Source: Collinsella sp. (GTDB lineage Bacteria > Actinomycetota > Coriobacteriia > Coriobacteriales > Coriobacteriaceae). Taken from it: DNA of 26,674 nt. Below the pieces are notes generated by a model. The model was not told where the DNA came from. It searched no databases and saw only the letters and a program-made list of their open reading frames with translations. The stretch covers positions 1 to 26,674 of the forward strand of contig JAHYYI010000027.1 of the NCBI GenBank assembly GCA_019425045.1, in the 5' to 3' direction. Below are positions 15,842 through 25,100 of this stretch, piece after piece; position 1 is the stretch's first letter; every line of letters starts with the position of its first letter. Made by a program: the position numbers and the translations under genes.

Positions 15842-17869
15842 CTACGGACGCTCGTCGGGAGCCAGGCGCTGCATCTTGCTCACGGCCTTAAACTTGGTGA
15901 ACAGCGGCACGTACTCAAAGCTCACGTTGGAGTTCTCCAGGCCGTACCAGCGCGCAGGCGTGCCGGCGGCGCGGCGGATGATGTACTTGAGCGTGATGGC
16001 CGTACGCTCGCTGGGCTCCACGTCGCTTTCGGGCGCCAGCAGCTTGCGGATCATGACGAACTTAAACGTACCGATGTTGCCCGGGTCCTTGTAGACCGAG
16101 TAGTCATGCGTCTGCGCCGGCAGCTCGCCGCTGGCAGCCAGGTCCTGAACAACCTGGCGCAGGTAAGCATTGACGCGCTGGTTGATCTTATAGCCCAGGT
16201 ACAGATGCACGCGGAATACGTAGTCGGTGCCGAACGTCTCGACCGAGTAGGCAAAGGTATGCGGCTCCTCCATGGTCTCGACATTCACGAACCACCAGGC
16301 GCGAGCGCGCTTGGGGTGCTTGTCCAAAATCGAGTAGACGATATCGCGGTCGATATAGTCGGTGTTGGTGTCCTTGGTCAGGTACACGATGTTGTCGCTC
16401 ATGAGCTCGTAGCGATCGTCGTCGCGCAGGCGTTTGAGCTGCGGCAGATAGCTGCGCAGCGGCAGCAGCGTAAACTGACGTTGCTCGACCGCCGTACCGT
16501 TGTACCAGCACACCATAATGCCCATGATGAGTGCAGCCATAAGGATGGTGAAGTAGCCGCCGTGGAAGAACTTGGTGAGCGAGCTCACAAAGAAGAAACC
16601 CTCGAGCAAAAGGAAGAAGGCAGCAAAGATCCACGGCGCGACCTTGAGATTGCGCTCCACGTGCAGATAGAAGAAGAGCAGCATTGTCGTGCACATCATG
16701 GTCAGGGTAATGGCCAGGCCGTACGCGGCCTCCATGTGCGCCGAGTTCTGGAACAGCAGCACCACGACGACGCAGCCCACGAGCATGACGTTGTTGACCA
16801 TGGGGATGTAGAGCTGGCCCTTGGTCTCGGCAGGATAGAAGACCTGCATATGCGGCATGAGGTCCAGGCGGCTGGCCTCGGACACCAGCGAGAATGCGCC
16901 GGTGATGAGCGCCTGCGAGGCGATGATGGCCGCGACGGTGGAAAGGCCGACGGCAAAGGGGCGCAGACCCGGGGCGAGCATCTGGTAGAAGGGGTTGAGG
17001 TCGGCGATACCCATGAGCTCCGGGTTGCCGGCGTTGTTGATAAGCCACGCGCCCTGGCCCATGTAGGACAGCAGCAGGCAGCACTTAACGAACGGCCAGG
17101 TGGCATAGATATTGCCGCGGCCCACATGGCCCATGTCGGAATAGAGCGCCTCGGCACCGGTGGTAGCGAGGAAGCAGCTGCCCAAAATCATGATGCCCGC
17201 ATGGTTGTTGGGGCTCAGCAGAAAAGCGATGCCACGCAACGGGTTGAGGCACAGCAGCACCGCGGGATACTGGCAGACAAAGAACAGGCCCGTGCCGCCC
17301 AGGAACAAAAACCACAGCGTCATGATGGGGCCGAAGGCGTGACCGATCTTGGCCGTGCCGATGCGCTGCACCAAGAAGAGCGCGATGATGATGGCAAGCG
17401 TGATGGCGACGACACGACCCTGGTCGTCACCGAGCACGGCATGGACCGCCGGGATGGTGCGCAGGCCCTCGATGGCCGTGGTGACGGTAACGGCAGGCGT
17501 CAGGATGCCGTCGGCGAGCAGCGCGGCGCCACCCAGCATGGCGGGGATGATAAGCCACTTGCCGCAACGCTTGACCAGGCTGTACAGGGCAAAGATACCG
17601 CCCTCGCCGTGGTTGTCGGCGCGCAGCGAGATCAGCACGTACTTGACGGTCGTCAGCAGCGTGACCGTCCACACGACAAGAGAGAGCGCGCCGAGCACGA
17701 ACTCCTCCGTCACGCTTCCGATGCCGCCGTTGCCGGCAACGAGCGCCTTAGTTACATACATGGGGCTGGTGCCGATGTCGCCGTACACCACGCCCAGCGT
17801 GACGAGCATCGCCGAGATGCTCACAGGAATCGCAGCGTGCGAGGCTGCCTCCTTGGCCTTTTGTTCCAT
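15842..17869 (-). CDS. kup: Kup-family potassium transporter
   Basis: A 675-residue potassium/proton symporter of the KUP/HAK/KT family. The N-terminus has the family signature GVVYGDIGTSPMYV in the first helix, followed by DNHGEGGIFALYSLVKR and DGILTPAVTVTTAIEGL; about twelve hydrophobic segments fill the first two thirds. The last 200 residues form the hydrophilic C-terminal domain, usual for the family. I chose the ATG at 17869, preceded by GGGAGGAAA; the frame opens at a TTG 18 bases earlier. A TATAAT box lies 36 bases before the start. It heads a leftward series with a small membrane protein and kdpDE, which suggests that potassium uptake and sensing are co-regulated. Confidence 0.95.
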   Translation of the reverse strand: MEQKAKEAASHAAIPVSISAMLVTLGVVYGDIGTSPMYVTKALVAGNGGIGSVTEEFVLGALSLVVWTVTLLTTVKYVLISLRADNHGEGGIFALYSLVKRCGKWLIIPAMLGGAALLADGILTPAVTVTTAIEGLRTIPAVHAVLGDDQGRVVAITLAIIIALFLVQRIGTAKIGHAFGPIMTLWFLFLGGTGLFFVCQYPAVLLCLNPLRGIAFLLSPNNHAGIMILGSCFLATTGAEALYSDMGHVGRGNIYATWPFVKCCLLLSYMGQGAWLINNAGNPELMGIADLNPFYQMLAPGLRPFAVGLSTVAAIIASQALITGAFSLVSEASRLDLMPHMQVFYPAETKGQLYIPMVNNVMLVGCVVVVLLFQNSAHMEAAYGLAITLTMMCTTMLLFFYLHVERNLKVAPWIFAAFFLLLEGFFFVSSLTKFFHGGYFTILMAALIMGIMVCWYNGTAVEQRQFTLLPLRSYLPQLKRLRDDDRYELMSDNIVYLTKDTNTDYIDRDIVYSILDKHPKRARAWWFVNVETMEEPHTFAYSVETFGTDYVFRVHLYLGYKINQRVNAYLRQVVQDLAASGELPAQTHDYSVYKDPGNIGTFKFVMIRKLLAPESDVEPSERTAITLKYIIRRAAGTPARWYGLENSNVSFEYVPLFTKFKAVSKMQRLAPDERP

Positions 17870-17904
17870 AAGCCGGTTTCCTCCCAACTTTAATGTTCGA
17901 AGGG

Positions 17905-17910
17905 ATTATA
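17905..17910 (-). promoter_or_regulatory. -10 box of the kup promoter
   Basis: TATAAT on the minus strand, about 36 bases upstream of the kup start codon, would give a leader of roughly 30 bases. The -35 region is poor (TTAAAA or ATTAAA, 16-17 bases away). Confidence 0.5.
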
Positions 17911-17993
17911 GGCAATCGGCCCATGTTTTAATGCACTGTTTTCCCAGCTAAATAAACATTTATACGGCCTTTAGGCCACCTCGGCGATATGGA

Positions 17994-18024
17994 ATGTGAC
18001 AAAGGGACTGTCCCTTTGTCACAT
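17994..18024. repeat. Dispersed hairpin element, copy 3
   Basis: ATGTGACAAAGGGAC (17994-18008) and GTCCCTTTGTCACAT (18010-18024) form a perfect 15-bp inverted repeat with a one-base centre, in practice a stem closed by GGG-ACTGT-CCC. It starts 11 bases after the nitroreductase stop and may act as its terminator, although no T-run follows. Core shared with 3396-3426 and 15503-15540. Confidence 0.8.
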
Positions 18025-18035
18025 CACCGCATTCG

Positions 18036-18905
18036 TTACTTGCCGAGCCAGTTTTTGAACCACCACTCCATGGAGCGGCTCATCTCGGCCATAAAGGGGC
18101 TCGTGTGCTTGCGGGTGTAGATATCCACGACGCGCTCCCCCACCTCGCGGGCATGCGGACGGAACATCGCGTCCATCTCGGCCACCTGCGCGTCCATGGT
18201 CGCGGCATCCGCACGGCAGTAGCGTTCCTCGTGCACCAGGTTCACTACGGGATGCGCAATGGCCGGGCGCTCCTTACGGGGCGTGCCGATGATGAGCATC
18301 GACAGCGGCATGGTATAGGGCGGCAAGTCCAGCAACGCGGCAACTTCCTCGGCATTCTCGACGATGTCACCGATGTAGCAGCTCCCCAGCCCCAGGGCCT
18401 CGGCGGCAATCACGGCGTTTTGCGCGGCGATTACGGCATCCTGCGCCGCGATGGCAAAGTCGCCCAAACCCGGCGCGCGGCGGGGCGCCTTGCCCGTACG
18501 CTCTACAAACTCGGGCTCAAAGCAGCCCACGTGCTCAAACAGATCGATCCACTTGGCATAGTCGACCACAAATATAAGTGCCCAGGGCGCCTTGGCGATC
18601 ATGGGCTGGTGATCGCACAGGTCGGCCAGACGGTCCAGCGTAGCCTGCTCGCGAATGCTCACGATGGAATACATCATCATGGCGCCCGCCGACGGTGCGC
18701 GACTCGCCGCATGCAGAATCGCCGCCCGCTGTTCGTCGGTCACCGCCACGGGGCAACCGTCGTCATCACGCGCGAAGGCACGCGTAGAGGAACGGTGCTC
18801 CAAGATGTCCAGCACCGCATTGCCCGTAGTCTCGACCGGATAGCCGCACGTATCGACCGCCGCTCCATCGCCGCCCATGTCCGCCTTGCAAACCTGCTCG
18901 CTCAT
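18036..18905 (-). CDS. Nitroreductase-family flavoprotein
   Basis: A 289-residue FMN-dependent oxidoreductase. EHRSSTRAF (about 36-44) is the FMN-phosphate-binding start of the fold; APSAGAMMMYSI, then AIAAQDAVIAAQNAVIAAEA and LGLGSCYIGDI are the family's core helix and flavin loop; a motif like MLIIGTP follows. Members reduce nitro groups, quinones, flavins or other small acceptors with NAD(P)H. The substrate is not evident. The first 30 residues are longer than in minimal nitroreductases, and there are extra C-terminal helices with many aromatic residues (MEWWFKNWLGK). GGTAGGG precedes the ATG. It diverges from the LtaS-like gene. Confidence 0.88.
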   Translation of the reverse strand: MSEQVCKADMGGDGAAVDTCGYPVETTGNAVLDILEHRSSTRAFARDDDGCPVAVTDEQRAAILHAASRAPSAGAMMMYSIVSIREQATLDRLADLCDHQPMIAKAPWALIFVVDYAKWIDLFEHVGCFEPEFVERTGKAPRRAPGLGDFAIAAQDAVIAAQNAVIAAEALGLGSCYIGDIVENAEEVAALLDLPPYTMPLSMLIIGTPRKERPAIAHPVVNLVHEERYCRADAATMDAQVAEMDAMFRPHAREVGERVVDIYTRKHTSPFMAEMSRSMEWWFKNWLGK

Positions 18906-19118
18906 CGCCCTACCCTCGCCATTTCTTTAAGAAGCCTTTACGTTTCCGTGTAATTCCCGTCCATTATCGCGCAGGTCGCCGCTACATTGCGCAACACCGC
19001 CACGCACGCGCGTTATTATGGCTGGTTGTTGTGCGCAGTCACCAAATGCAGCGCATATCTTGGTAACAATCGGGTAAACCCCCGCTTTCGTAGGTTTTAT
19101 TTTGTGAGGAGTCTCAGC

Positions 19119-21419
19119 ATGTTCGCAGCCGCCATCTCGCTCGTCGGTCTTGCGGCGACCGCCTACCTTGTCTTGCGCGAGGCCAAGGCCATTCGCGCAC
19201 AGTCGGGCACCGTTGCCAAAGGCACTCTTGGATGGAGCGTCGCCTTCGGCCTGTTCCAGGTCTTTTTGACCATTTGGGGCGCCGTGGGCCTCGTCGCCCA
19301 AAACGAGCCGCTCGCCTTTGTGATGCTCATCCTGACCAATGCCATCCTTACCGGATGCGCCTGGGCCAGCATCGCCCGCGACCGCATCGCCCCGCGCGTC
19401 TTTGCGTTCGCCGGGTCCGATGCCCCCGTCCCCACCGGCAAGCTCGCCCGCCTGCGCGGAGCCTTTGTGGGCAAACCGCTCGTCGCCGCCGTCCTGTGCC
19501 TGCTGCTCGCCGGCGTCTTTGCGCTGCTGGGCATGGAGGTCTCGTCCAACCACGACTTTACCTGGGTCTACCCCCTGTGCATCCTGCTCGAATGGGCCAT
19601 TATCACCGTGCTCATGGTCGGCTTGTTCTTCCTATTCCAGCGCCACGGCGCAGCTCCCGCGGTCCTGGCCTTTGCCCTCTTTGTCCTAGGCATTGCCGAG
19701 TTCTTTGTCATCACGTTTAAATCCATGCCCATCCAGCCGGGCGACCTTTCGGCCATCTCCACCGCCGCCGCAGTCGCCGGCACCGGCTACACCTTCTCGA
19801 TCTCGCTGTTCTGCGTGCTATCCATGGGCTTTACCGCCATCGCCATGCTGCTGTGCGAGTACGCCGGCCTGGTGGCACCGCACCGTCAGAAGGGCGCCGC
19901 CAACGCCAAGCGCATGCTGCTCACCAACCTGCTCGTGGCGGTGCTGTGCCTGGGCGGCGTGACCGCGCATGTCACGCTCATCGACTACTACAACACCCTC
20001 GGCATCACCGTCTACACCTGGCGTCCGCTCGAGAGCTACTGGCGCGAGGGCTACCTGCCTGCCTTTATTAGTGCGGCGCAGTCCATCAAGCCGCCCAAAC
20101 CCGCCGACTACTCCGTCGACGATGCCAAGGCCACGCTCAAAAAGTACGCCAAGGCCTACGACAAGTCCGACGCGGCCAAGAGCGACGAGCGCGCCGCCGC
20201 AAAGGAGCAATTCGACAGCGAGAAGCCCACGGTCATCGCCATCATGAACGAGACCTTCTCGGACCTGTCCATCTACCAGAACATGCGCGCCGGCTACGAG
20301 GGCCCGCAGTACTTTAAGAACCTGTCCAACTGCCTCAGCCGCGGCAAGCTCTATGTGAGCGCCTACGGCGGCGGTACCGCCAATACCGAGTTTGAGTTTA
20401 TGACCGGCAACTCCATGGCCAACCTGGGCTCGGGCGTGTACCCCTACACCATCTACAACATGGAGACGACCGGGAACCTGGCAGAGCAGTTCAAGTCGCT
20501 CGGATATTCCACCACGGCCATGCACCCCAACCACGCAACCAACTGGAACCGCGAGAACGTCTACAAGGACTTTGGCTTTGACCAGTTCCTGTCCATCAAC
20601 GATTTCCAGGGAGCCGACACCCTGCGCGGCATGGTGACCGACCAGGCGACCTACGACAAGATTCTGGAGCTGCTCGACCAGAACGCCGATCCGCAGTTTA
20701 TCTTCGATGTGACCATGCAGAACCACTCGGGCTACGATACGGGTCTGGTGCCGGTCGACAAGCAGATGCACCTGAATATCGACACGACCGATCTGGACGC
20801 CAAGACCGTCGAGGACGGTACGCTCTCCGATGTCGACGAGTATGTCTCGTGCATCGAGCAGTCCGACCAGGCGCTGCGTTACTTCCTCAACGCCCTGAGC
20901 AAGCTCGACCGTAAGGTGGTCGTGGTGTTCTGGGGCGACCACCAGCCGTTCTTCCCGTCCAAGTTCAACGATAAGTGGTTTACCGGCGAAGACGATGCTA
21001 CGCATCAGGAGCGCCTGTGGCAGACCGACTACATCATCTGGGCCAACTACGACGTTGCCGGCTGCGACCAGACGAGCGAGACCGACGACCTGTCCACCAA
21101 CTACCTGTCCACGCAGCTGATGCAGTTGATCGGCGCCCCGCTGACCGACTACCAGAAGGCACATGTGACGCTGCGCGAGTCGCTGCCCGCCATCAACTCC
21201 GTCGGCTACGAGGACGCCAGCCTGCGTTGGGCGCTTTCCTCCAACGTCACCGGTGACGACGCCGCTGCCGCAGCCGCCACCAAGGCGCGCGAGGATTACG
21301 CCAAGATGCAGTACTACGAGATGTTCCGCGACGGCAAGAACGTGTATACCGAGCACTTCCAGACCGAGGCCAACGAGACCGACCCCAACCTGGCGCCGGG
21401 TACGACCAAGATCAAATAG
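19119..21419 (+). CDS. LtaS-like sulfatase-fold phosphoglycerol transferase family protein
   Basis: A 766-residue membrane enzyme. About eight hydrophobic segments occupy residues 1-290, more than the five of typical LtaS. A charged linker (about 330-370) leads to an extracellular sulfatase-type domain. The nucleophile is predicted to be Thr379 in MNETFSDL, followed by GGGTANTEFEFMTGNS, MHPNHATNWNRENVY and the metal-site motif FWGDHQPFFP. Such enzymes transfer glycerol phosphate from lipid to a polymer, or modify envelope glycans with it. I chose the ATG at 19119, with GAGGAG seven bases upstream; the frame opens 132 bases earlier with non-family residues. The C-terminus after about residue 705 is alanine-rich and charged. 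The gene seems to be monocistronic, with hairpins downstream. Confidence 0.88.
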   Translation: MFAAAISLVGLAATAYLVLREAKAIRAQSGTVAKGTLGWSVAFGLFQVFLTIWGAVGLVAQNEPLAFVMLILTNAILTGCAWASIARDRIAPRVFAFAGSDAPVPTGKLARLRGAFVGKPLVAAVLCLLLAGVFALLGMEVSSNHDFTWVYPLCILLEWAIITVLMVGLFFLFQRHGAAPAVLAFALFVLGIAEFFVITFKSMPIQPGDLSAISTAAAVAGTGYTFSISLFCVLSMGFTAIAMLLCEYAGLVAPHRQKGAANAKRMLLTNLLVAVLCLGGVTAHVTLIDYYNTLGITVYTWRPLESYWREGYLPAFISAAQSIKPPKPADYSVDDAKATLKKYAKAYDKSDAAKSDERAAAKEQFDSEKPTVIAIMNETFSDLSIYQNMRAGYEGPQYFKNLSNCLSRGKLYVSAYGGGTANTEFEFMTGNSMANLGSGVYPYTIYNMETTGNLAEQFKSLGYSTTAMHPNHATNWNRENVYKDFGFDQFLSINDFQGADTLRGMVTDQATYDKILELLDQNADPQFIFDVTMQNHSGYDTGLVPVDKQMHLNIDTTDLDAKTVEDGTLSDVDEYVSCIEQSDQALRYFLNALSKLDRKVVVVFWGDHQPFFPSKFNDKWFTGEDDATHQERLWQTDYIIWANYDVAGCDQTSETDDLSTNYLSTQLMQLIGAPLTDYQKAHVTLRESLPAINSVGYEDASLRWALSSNVTGDDAAAAAATKAREDYAKMQYYEMFRDGKNVYTEHFQTEANETDPNLAPGTTKIK

Positions 21420-21446
21420 CGACTAGCTGCGAGTTCATAACTGAAA

Positions 21447-21576
21447 CGTCTGTCCGGGTGGAGGCATATAAGGTTCCCTGCTCGGACAGTCCTGCGCAAG
21501 ACGGAGGCCACATTAAGTGGCCTCCTTTGCGTGCGGAACACGCGATGAACCTTATATGCCTCCGCCCGGACAGACG
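21447..21576. repeat. 130-bp element with 30-bp inverted ends and an internal terminator hairpin
   Basis: Bases 21447-21476 and 21547-21576 are inverted copies with one mismatch in 30. Between them lies the hairpin GGAGGCCAC-ATTAA-GTGGCCTCC (21503-21525), followed by TTT and extended by CGCAA (21495-21499)/TTGCG (21527-21531). The element lies 28 bases after the LtaS-like gene and can serve as its terminator. The nested, non-coding form resembles a MITE, though no target duplication is seen. It opens the 686-base gap (21420-22105), which holds only repeats and terminators. Confidence 0.75.
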
Positions 21577-21631
21577 CCTTGTTGTTGGAGCACGGCTTGT
21601 CATGGGGGTATCCGCTGAACATATATAAGTT

Positions 21632-21658
21632 GAAGGCCACATTAAGTGGCCTTCTTTG
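21632..21658 (+). terminator. Second GGCCAC-ATTAA-GTGGCC hairpin
   Basis: GAAGGCCAC (21632-21640), loop ATTAA, GTGGCCTTC (21646-21654), then TTTG. The loop and inner stem are identical to the hairpin at 21503-21525, while the outer pair changes from G-C to A-T on both sides, so pairing is kept. Confidence 0.6.
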
Positions 21659-21663
21659 TATTC

Positions 21664-22016
21664 GGAAAGTGTGTCCCGGAATTCTTGTCTGGAATGGGAT
21701 GCAGTTTCCGCTTGGGACCCGATTGGGAAAGTGTGTCCCACTATTCAGCTGGATTCCGGGATGTATTTTCCGGTTGAGGCTCGTTGGGAAAGTGCGTCCC
21801 ACTTTGGGGGCTGATTCTGGGACGTGGTTTCCGGTTGGCTCTCGTCGGGAAAGTTCATCCCATTTCTCGGCCTAATTATGGGACGCAGTTTCCCGTTGAG
21901 GACCCTTTGGGAAAGTGCGTCCCGGTCTGGGCGCTCAAACTGGGATGGATTTTCCGGATGAGGGCTTGACGGAAAATGTGTCCCGTTCCGGGCGCTAATT
22001 GTGGGATGCAGTTTCC
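21664..22016. repeat. Tandem array of 61-62-bp palindromic units, left of the surface-protein gene (six units)
   Basis: Six units repeat with a period of 61-62 bp. Each holds box R (consensus GGGAAAGTGCGTCCC) and its inverse F (GGGATGCAGTTTCC), separated by about 18 bases, with about 15 bases to the next unit. R boxes start at 21664, 21725, 21786, 21847, 21909 and 21971; F boxes at 21696, 21758, 21819, 21880, 21942 and 22003. Linkers vary more than boxes but are partly conserved. The period is not a multiple of three, against a coding repeat. Boxes are too short and alternate in orientation, unlike CRISPR. Confidence 0.9.
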
Positions 22017-22040
22017 GCTTGCGGAGTCTCCACTCAACAG

Positions 22041-22080
22041 AAAACCCGGGTGGCCTGTTTTTTGGCTACCCGGGTTTTTG
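22041..22080 (-). terminator. Terminator of the surface-protein gene
   Basis: AAACCCGGGT (22042-22051) pairs with ACCCGGGTTT (22068-22077), extended by GCC/GGC inside. T-rich sequence flanks both sides, mainly on the plus strand (GGGTTTTTGG); on the minus strand GGGTTTTCTG follows. It lies 26 bases beyond the surface-protein stop codon. Confidence 0.7.
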
Positions 22081-22105
22081 GGTTGTCGATATGTTCGACT
22101 GGCTA

Positions 22106-25100
22106 CTAGTGGGTCTTGCGGCGCTTGATCAGCATGATGAGGGCTATCACTACGAGCGTTGCTCCCGCTGCTGCTGCGGTGGCGACTAGGGCGAATGTTT
22201 GGTCGCCGGTGTTTGCGAGGTTCTTCGCTGTGGTCGTAGTCTTGACCTTGGTGTCGGTCTTAGCTCCGTTGTCGGACTTGGGCTTGTCCGGGTTCGTCGG
22301 GGTCTCAGGGGTCTCGGGGTCCTTTGAGCCTTCGGAATCGGTTGGGCCGGCGGTGTTTACCAGCGTATGGTCCAGGAACTTCTTGGCGCCCGCACTTGCC
22401 TGTGAGAACAGGCGGCGCGTGCGGATCGGGGTGGCGTTCACCGTTGTGGGCGCCGTCTCCTCGGCCTCGATATTCACGAGCGTCGTGCCGGTGTCGAGGC
22501 CCACGTCATTGTATCCCACGTGGCAGTAATACTGCGCACCGTCATCGTCTGCGGTCAGGTCAATCTCGAGCTTTGAGGCCGTTCCAGCCGCGAGGTTGCC
22601 ATCGGCACCCACGAGCTTAAACTCTGTCTCGCCGCGGCCCTTGCGGTACCACATATAGGTCGGTGCCAGCCCTGTTTCGCTATCGTCGGCACCGAGTTGC
22701 TTCACATGGCCAATCGCCGAGAGCGTCAGGTGGCTTCCCGCCGTGCGCTCAACCGAAGAGTCGTATCCAAGATCCGACCCCTCCGCAGCATCCGCCGCAG
22801 GTCCGCTCACGGTCATCGTCATGCCATCGGGCATGGTCTTGACCGTGATGATTGCCGAGCGAATACCTGTTTCGGTCGTGGATCCATTCTTAACGGCGGC
22901 GATGGCGAATCGATACTCCGTATTGGGCTGCAGCCCATCCCACTTGAGCGAGGTCTGCGTGTTGTCGGCAATCTTCCAGCTATTGACGACCGCATCCGCC
23001 GCATTGCTCTGCAGCATGCCCACGCCGTAGCTAAAGCCACTCTTGTTTGCGAGTACATCGTCCCAGCTAAACGTAACGCTGGTCGAATCGACGGCGTTTG
23101 CCGTAAAGCCCGTCACGGCCGGCGCGTCGGGCATCTCGACGTCCTTAACGTCATAGCCCACGATCCAGAACTGGTCGGTGTCCTTGGTGCCGAGCTTGTC
23201 GCCCGAGTCTGCCTCGAACTTGTCGACATCCACCGCGTTGACGCCCAGACGCCACACAAAACCGTACTTGCCCTGCGCGGCCTCGGGCAGGTTGTCGACG
23301 GTGCCGCCGTATTCGGTCGATTCACTCGAGGAGTTACCCGTAGTAAAGCCGGCGTTGGCACCAAAGCACAGGCCGCCAAACAACTCGTGCTTTGCGAGCT
23401 TCGCGCCCATGACAACGCTGCCGTTCAGCGTCAAGCCGAGCTCGAGCTCCTGTTCCTTGCCCTCCTCGACTTCGATGGTCTGCTCAATGCTCGCCCCCGA
23501 CTGCGCGGCGGCGCCGTTAAACCCATCGTGCGTGTAGGCGCGCGTTACGCCAGGCTTGCCCAGGCCAAAGGAATCCCCAACGGGAGTCTCGCCGTTGAGC
23601 GTCGTTTGATAGGTTCCGGGTTCTCCCGACCGGTTGGTCAAAAAGTAGCTGAGCGGCGTCATATTGTGCTGTTTGGCAATGCGGTCATAGGCCTCGACAT
23701 TAACGACCGAGGTCTGCGCGCCGAGCGACACGGGCGCCGCCATCACGCCCTTGCCACCAGTTTCCTCATTTTCGATCTCATACTCGTAATAGACCATCGG
23801 AATCGTGTAGAGCACGGCCTTGTCACCCTCGCCGGCATGCGACTCATAGCTTACGCTTGCGCTGACCGTGCGCTCGCTCCGGTAGTCATAGCATCCCTCG
23901 GCGGCAAAATCGACTGAAGCATTCATCGCGACCAGGGGCGGACCGGTCTGCACCTCGACGGCAACGCCCAACTCGGCGCCAATGGTATAGCCCTGGGATG
24001 TCCCCGTGCCCTTTTCCTCTCCGTATGACGTGCCGCCCAACACCAGATAGCCGTATGCCTGCTCCAGATCCTCAACATAGGGCGCATCCTGCAGCACGGC
24101 AAGCACGCGCGGGTTGGTATAGACCTTGTAGCGGTCCTTGTACGTAATCTTGACGCTGTCGTTGTCGACATCGGGCAGCGCGAGCGAGATAAATGTGCCA
24201 TAGGTAGTGCCGCGACGGTTGCTCTCGCTAATCACCTGCTCCTCGCCGCGGCGCACCTTTCCGTTCTCGTCGAGCGAAAAATGCGAGGCGGTCATCCAAT
24301 AGTAGTCATCGTTCTTGCGCAGGTCCTCGTCGCGGTGCTTGCCCACCACGGCGATAAAGCTCTCGTTATAGCGGTCCGAACCCGAGACGCTGCCCGCCTT
24401 GACGTCGCTGATCCACACCTGCTCTATACCCTTGTGGTCATGCTTGTTGCTGCTGTTGTATTGCTGACCGCTCATGCTCATGGTTCCGACCATGGACCCC
24501 AAGCCCTGAGCCCCGCTCTGTGCCGTGTTGCAGGCAAAGTCGCGGAACACATCGCCGCCCACGAGCACCTCGTCGACCGCCAGCTGCTCGGACAGGCCGT
24601 CAAGGTTGGCAGTGGCAAGGGCAATAGGCGCCAAGGTGCACGGATAGCGCTTATCCTGAGCGCTATCCTTCCATGCGCTGTTGGGCACATGCATCAGCCC
24701 ATAGGAGGCGAGGAGCCCGTCTCTGTATTCCTTGCAATCGGAAAGCTTGAACTCGCCAGACTCCGAGTCAAAATACGCGTAGCGGTACAGCGCGCCGTAC
24801 AGCCCCTTGCTGCCGTCAGAAGCGCCGTAATCAAAAGCGCTGCGTTGCCAGTCATAGCCCGCAAGAATAAGGCCCGTGACGGTTTCACCCGTCTTCTTTC
24901 CTTCTTCATCGTAGGCGGCAAACGTGCCGAACGTCGCATTCGCAGCGACCATGGTCTTGTCGTTCGCGGAGAGGGAGATTGCGCCCGCGTCGCCCAGAGC
25001 ATCGACATGGACGAGCGCACCCTTGGATGCATCCCACGAAAACAGCTCGCAATGGGTCGACTTATCAATATTCTTCTTGCCGTAGGGTGCCGAGACCACG

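Noticed and set aside
15671..17893. Open frame of 740 codons on the plus strand opposite kup
   Set aside because: The translation is His/Gln/Asp-rich and featureless, while the minus strand encodes a full Kup with all signatures.
17870..18035. Riboswitch upstream of kup
   Set aside because: The predicted leader is only about 30 bases; the rest is a dispersed hairpin and promoter sequence, with no sign of a ydaO/kimA-type structure.
21579..21969. Short open frames across the left array
   Set aside because: They pass through repeats with a 61-62-bp period that shifts frame from unit to unit; no ribosome sites and no coding character.
21664..22016. CRISPR array
   Set aside because: Repeats are only 14-15 bp, alternate in orientation, are imperfect, and have partly conserved linkers. 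No cas genes are present.
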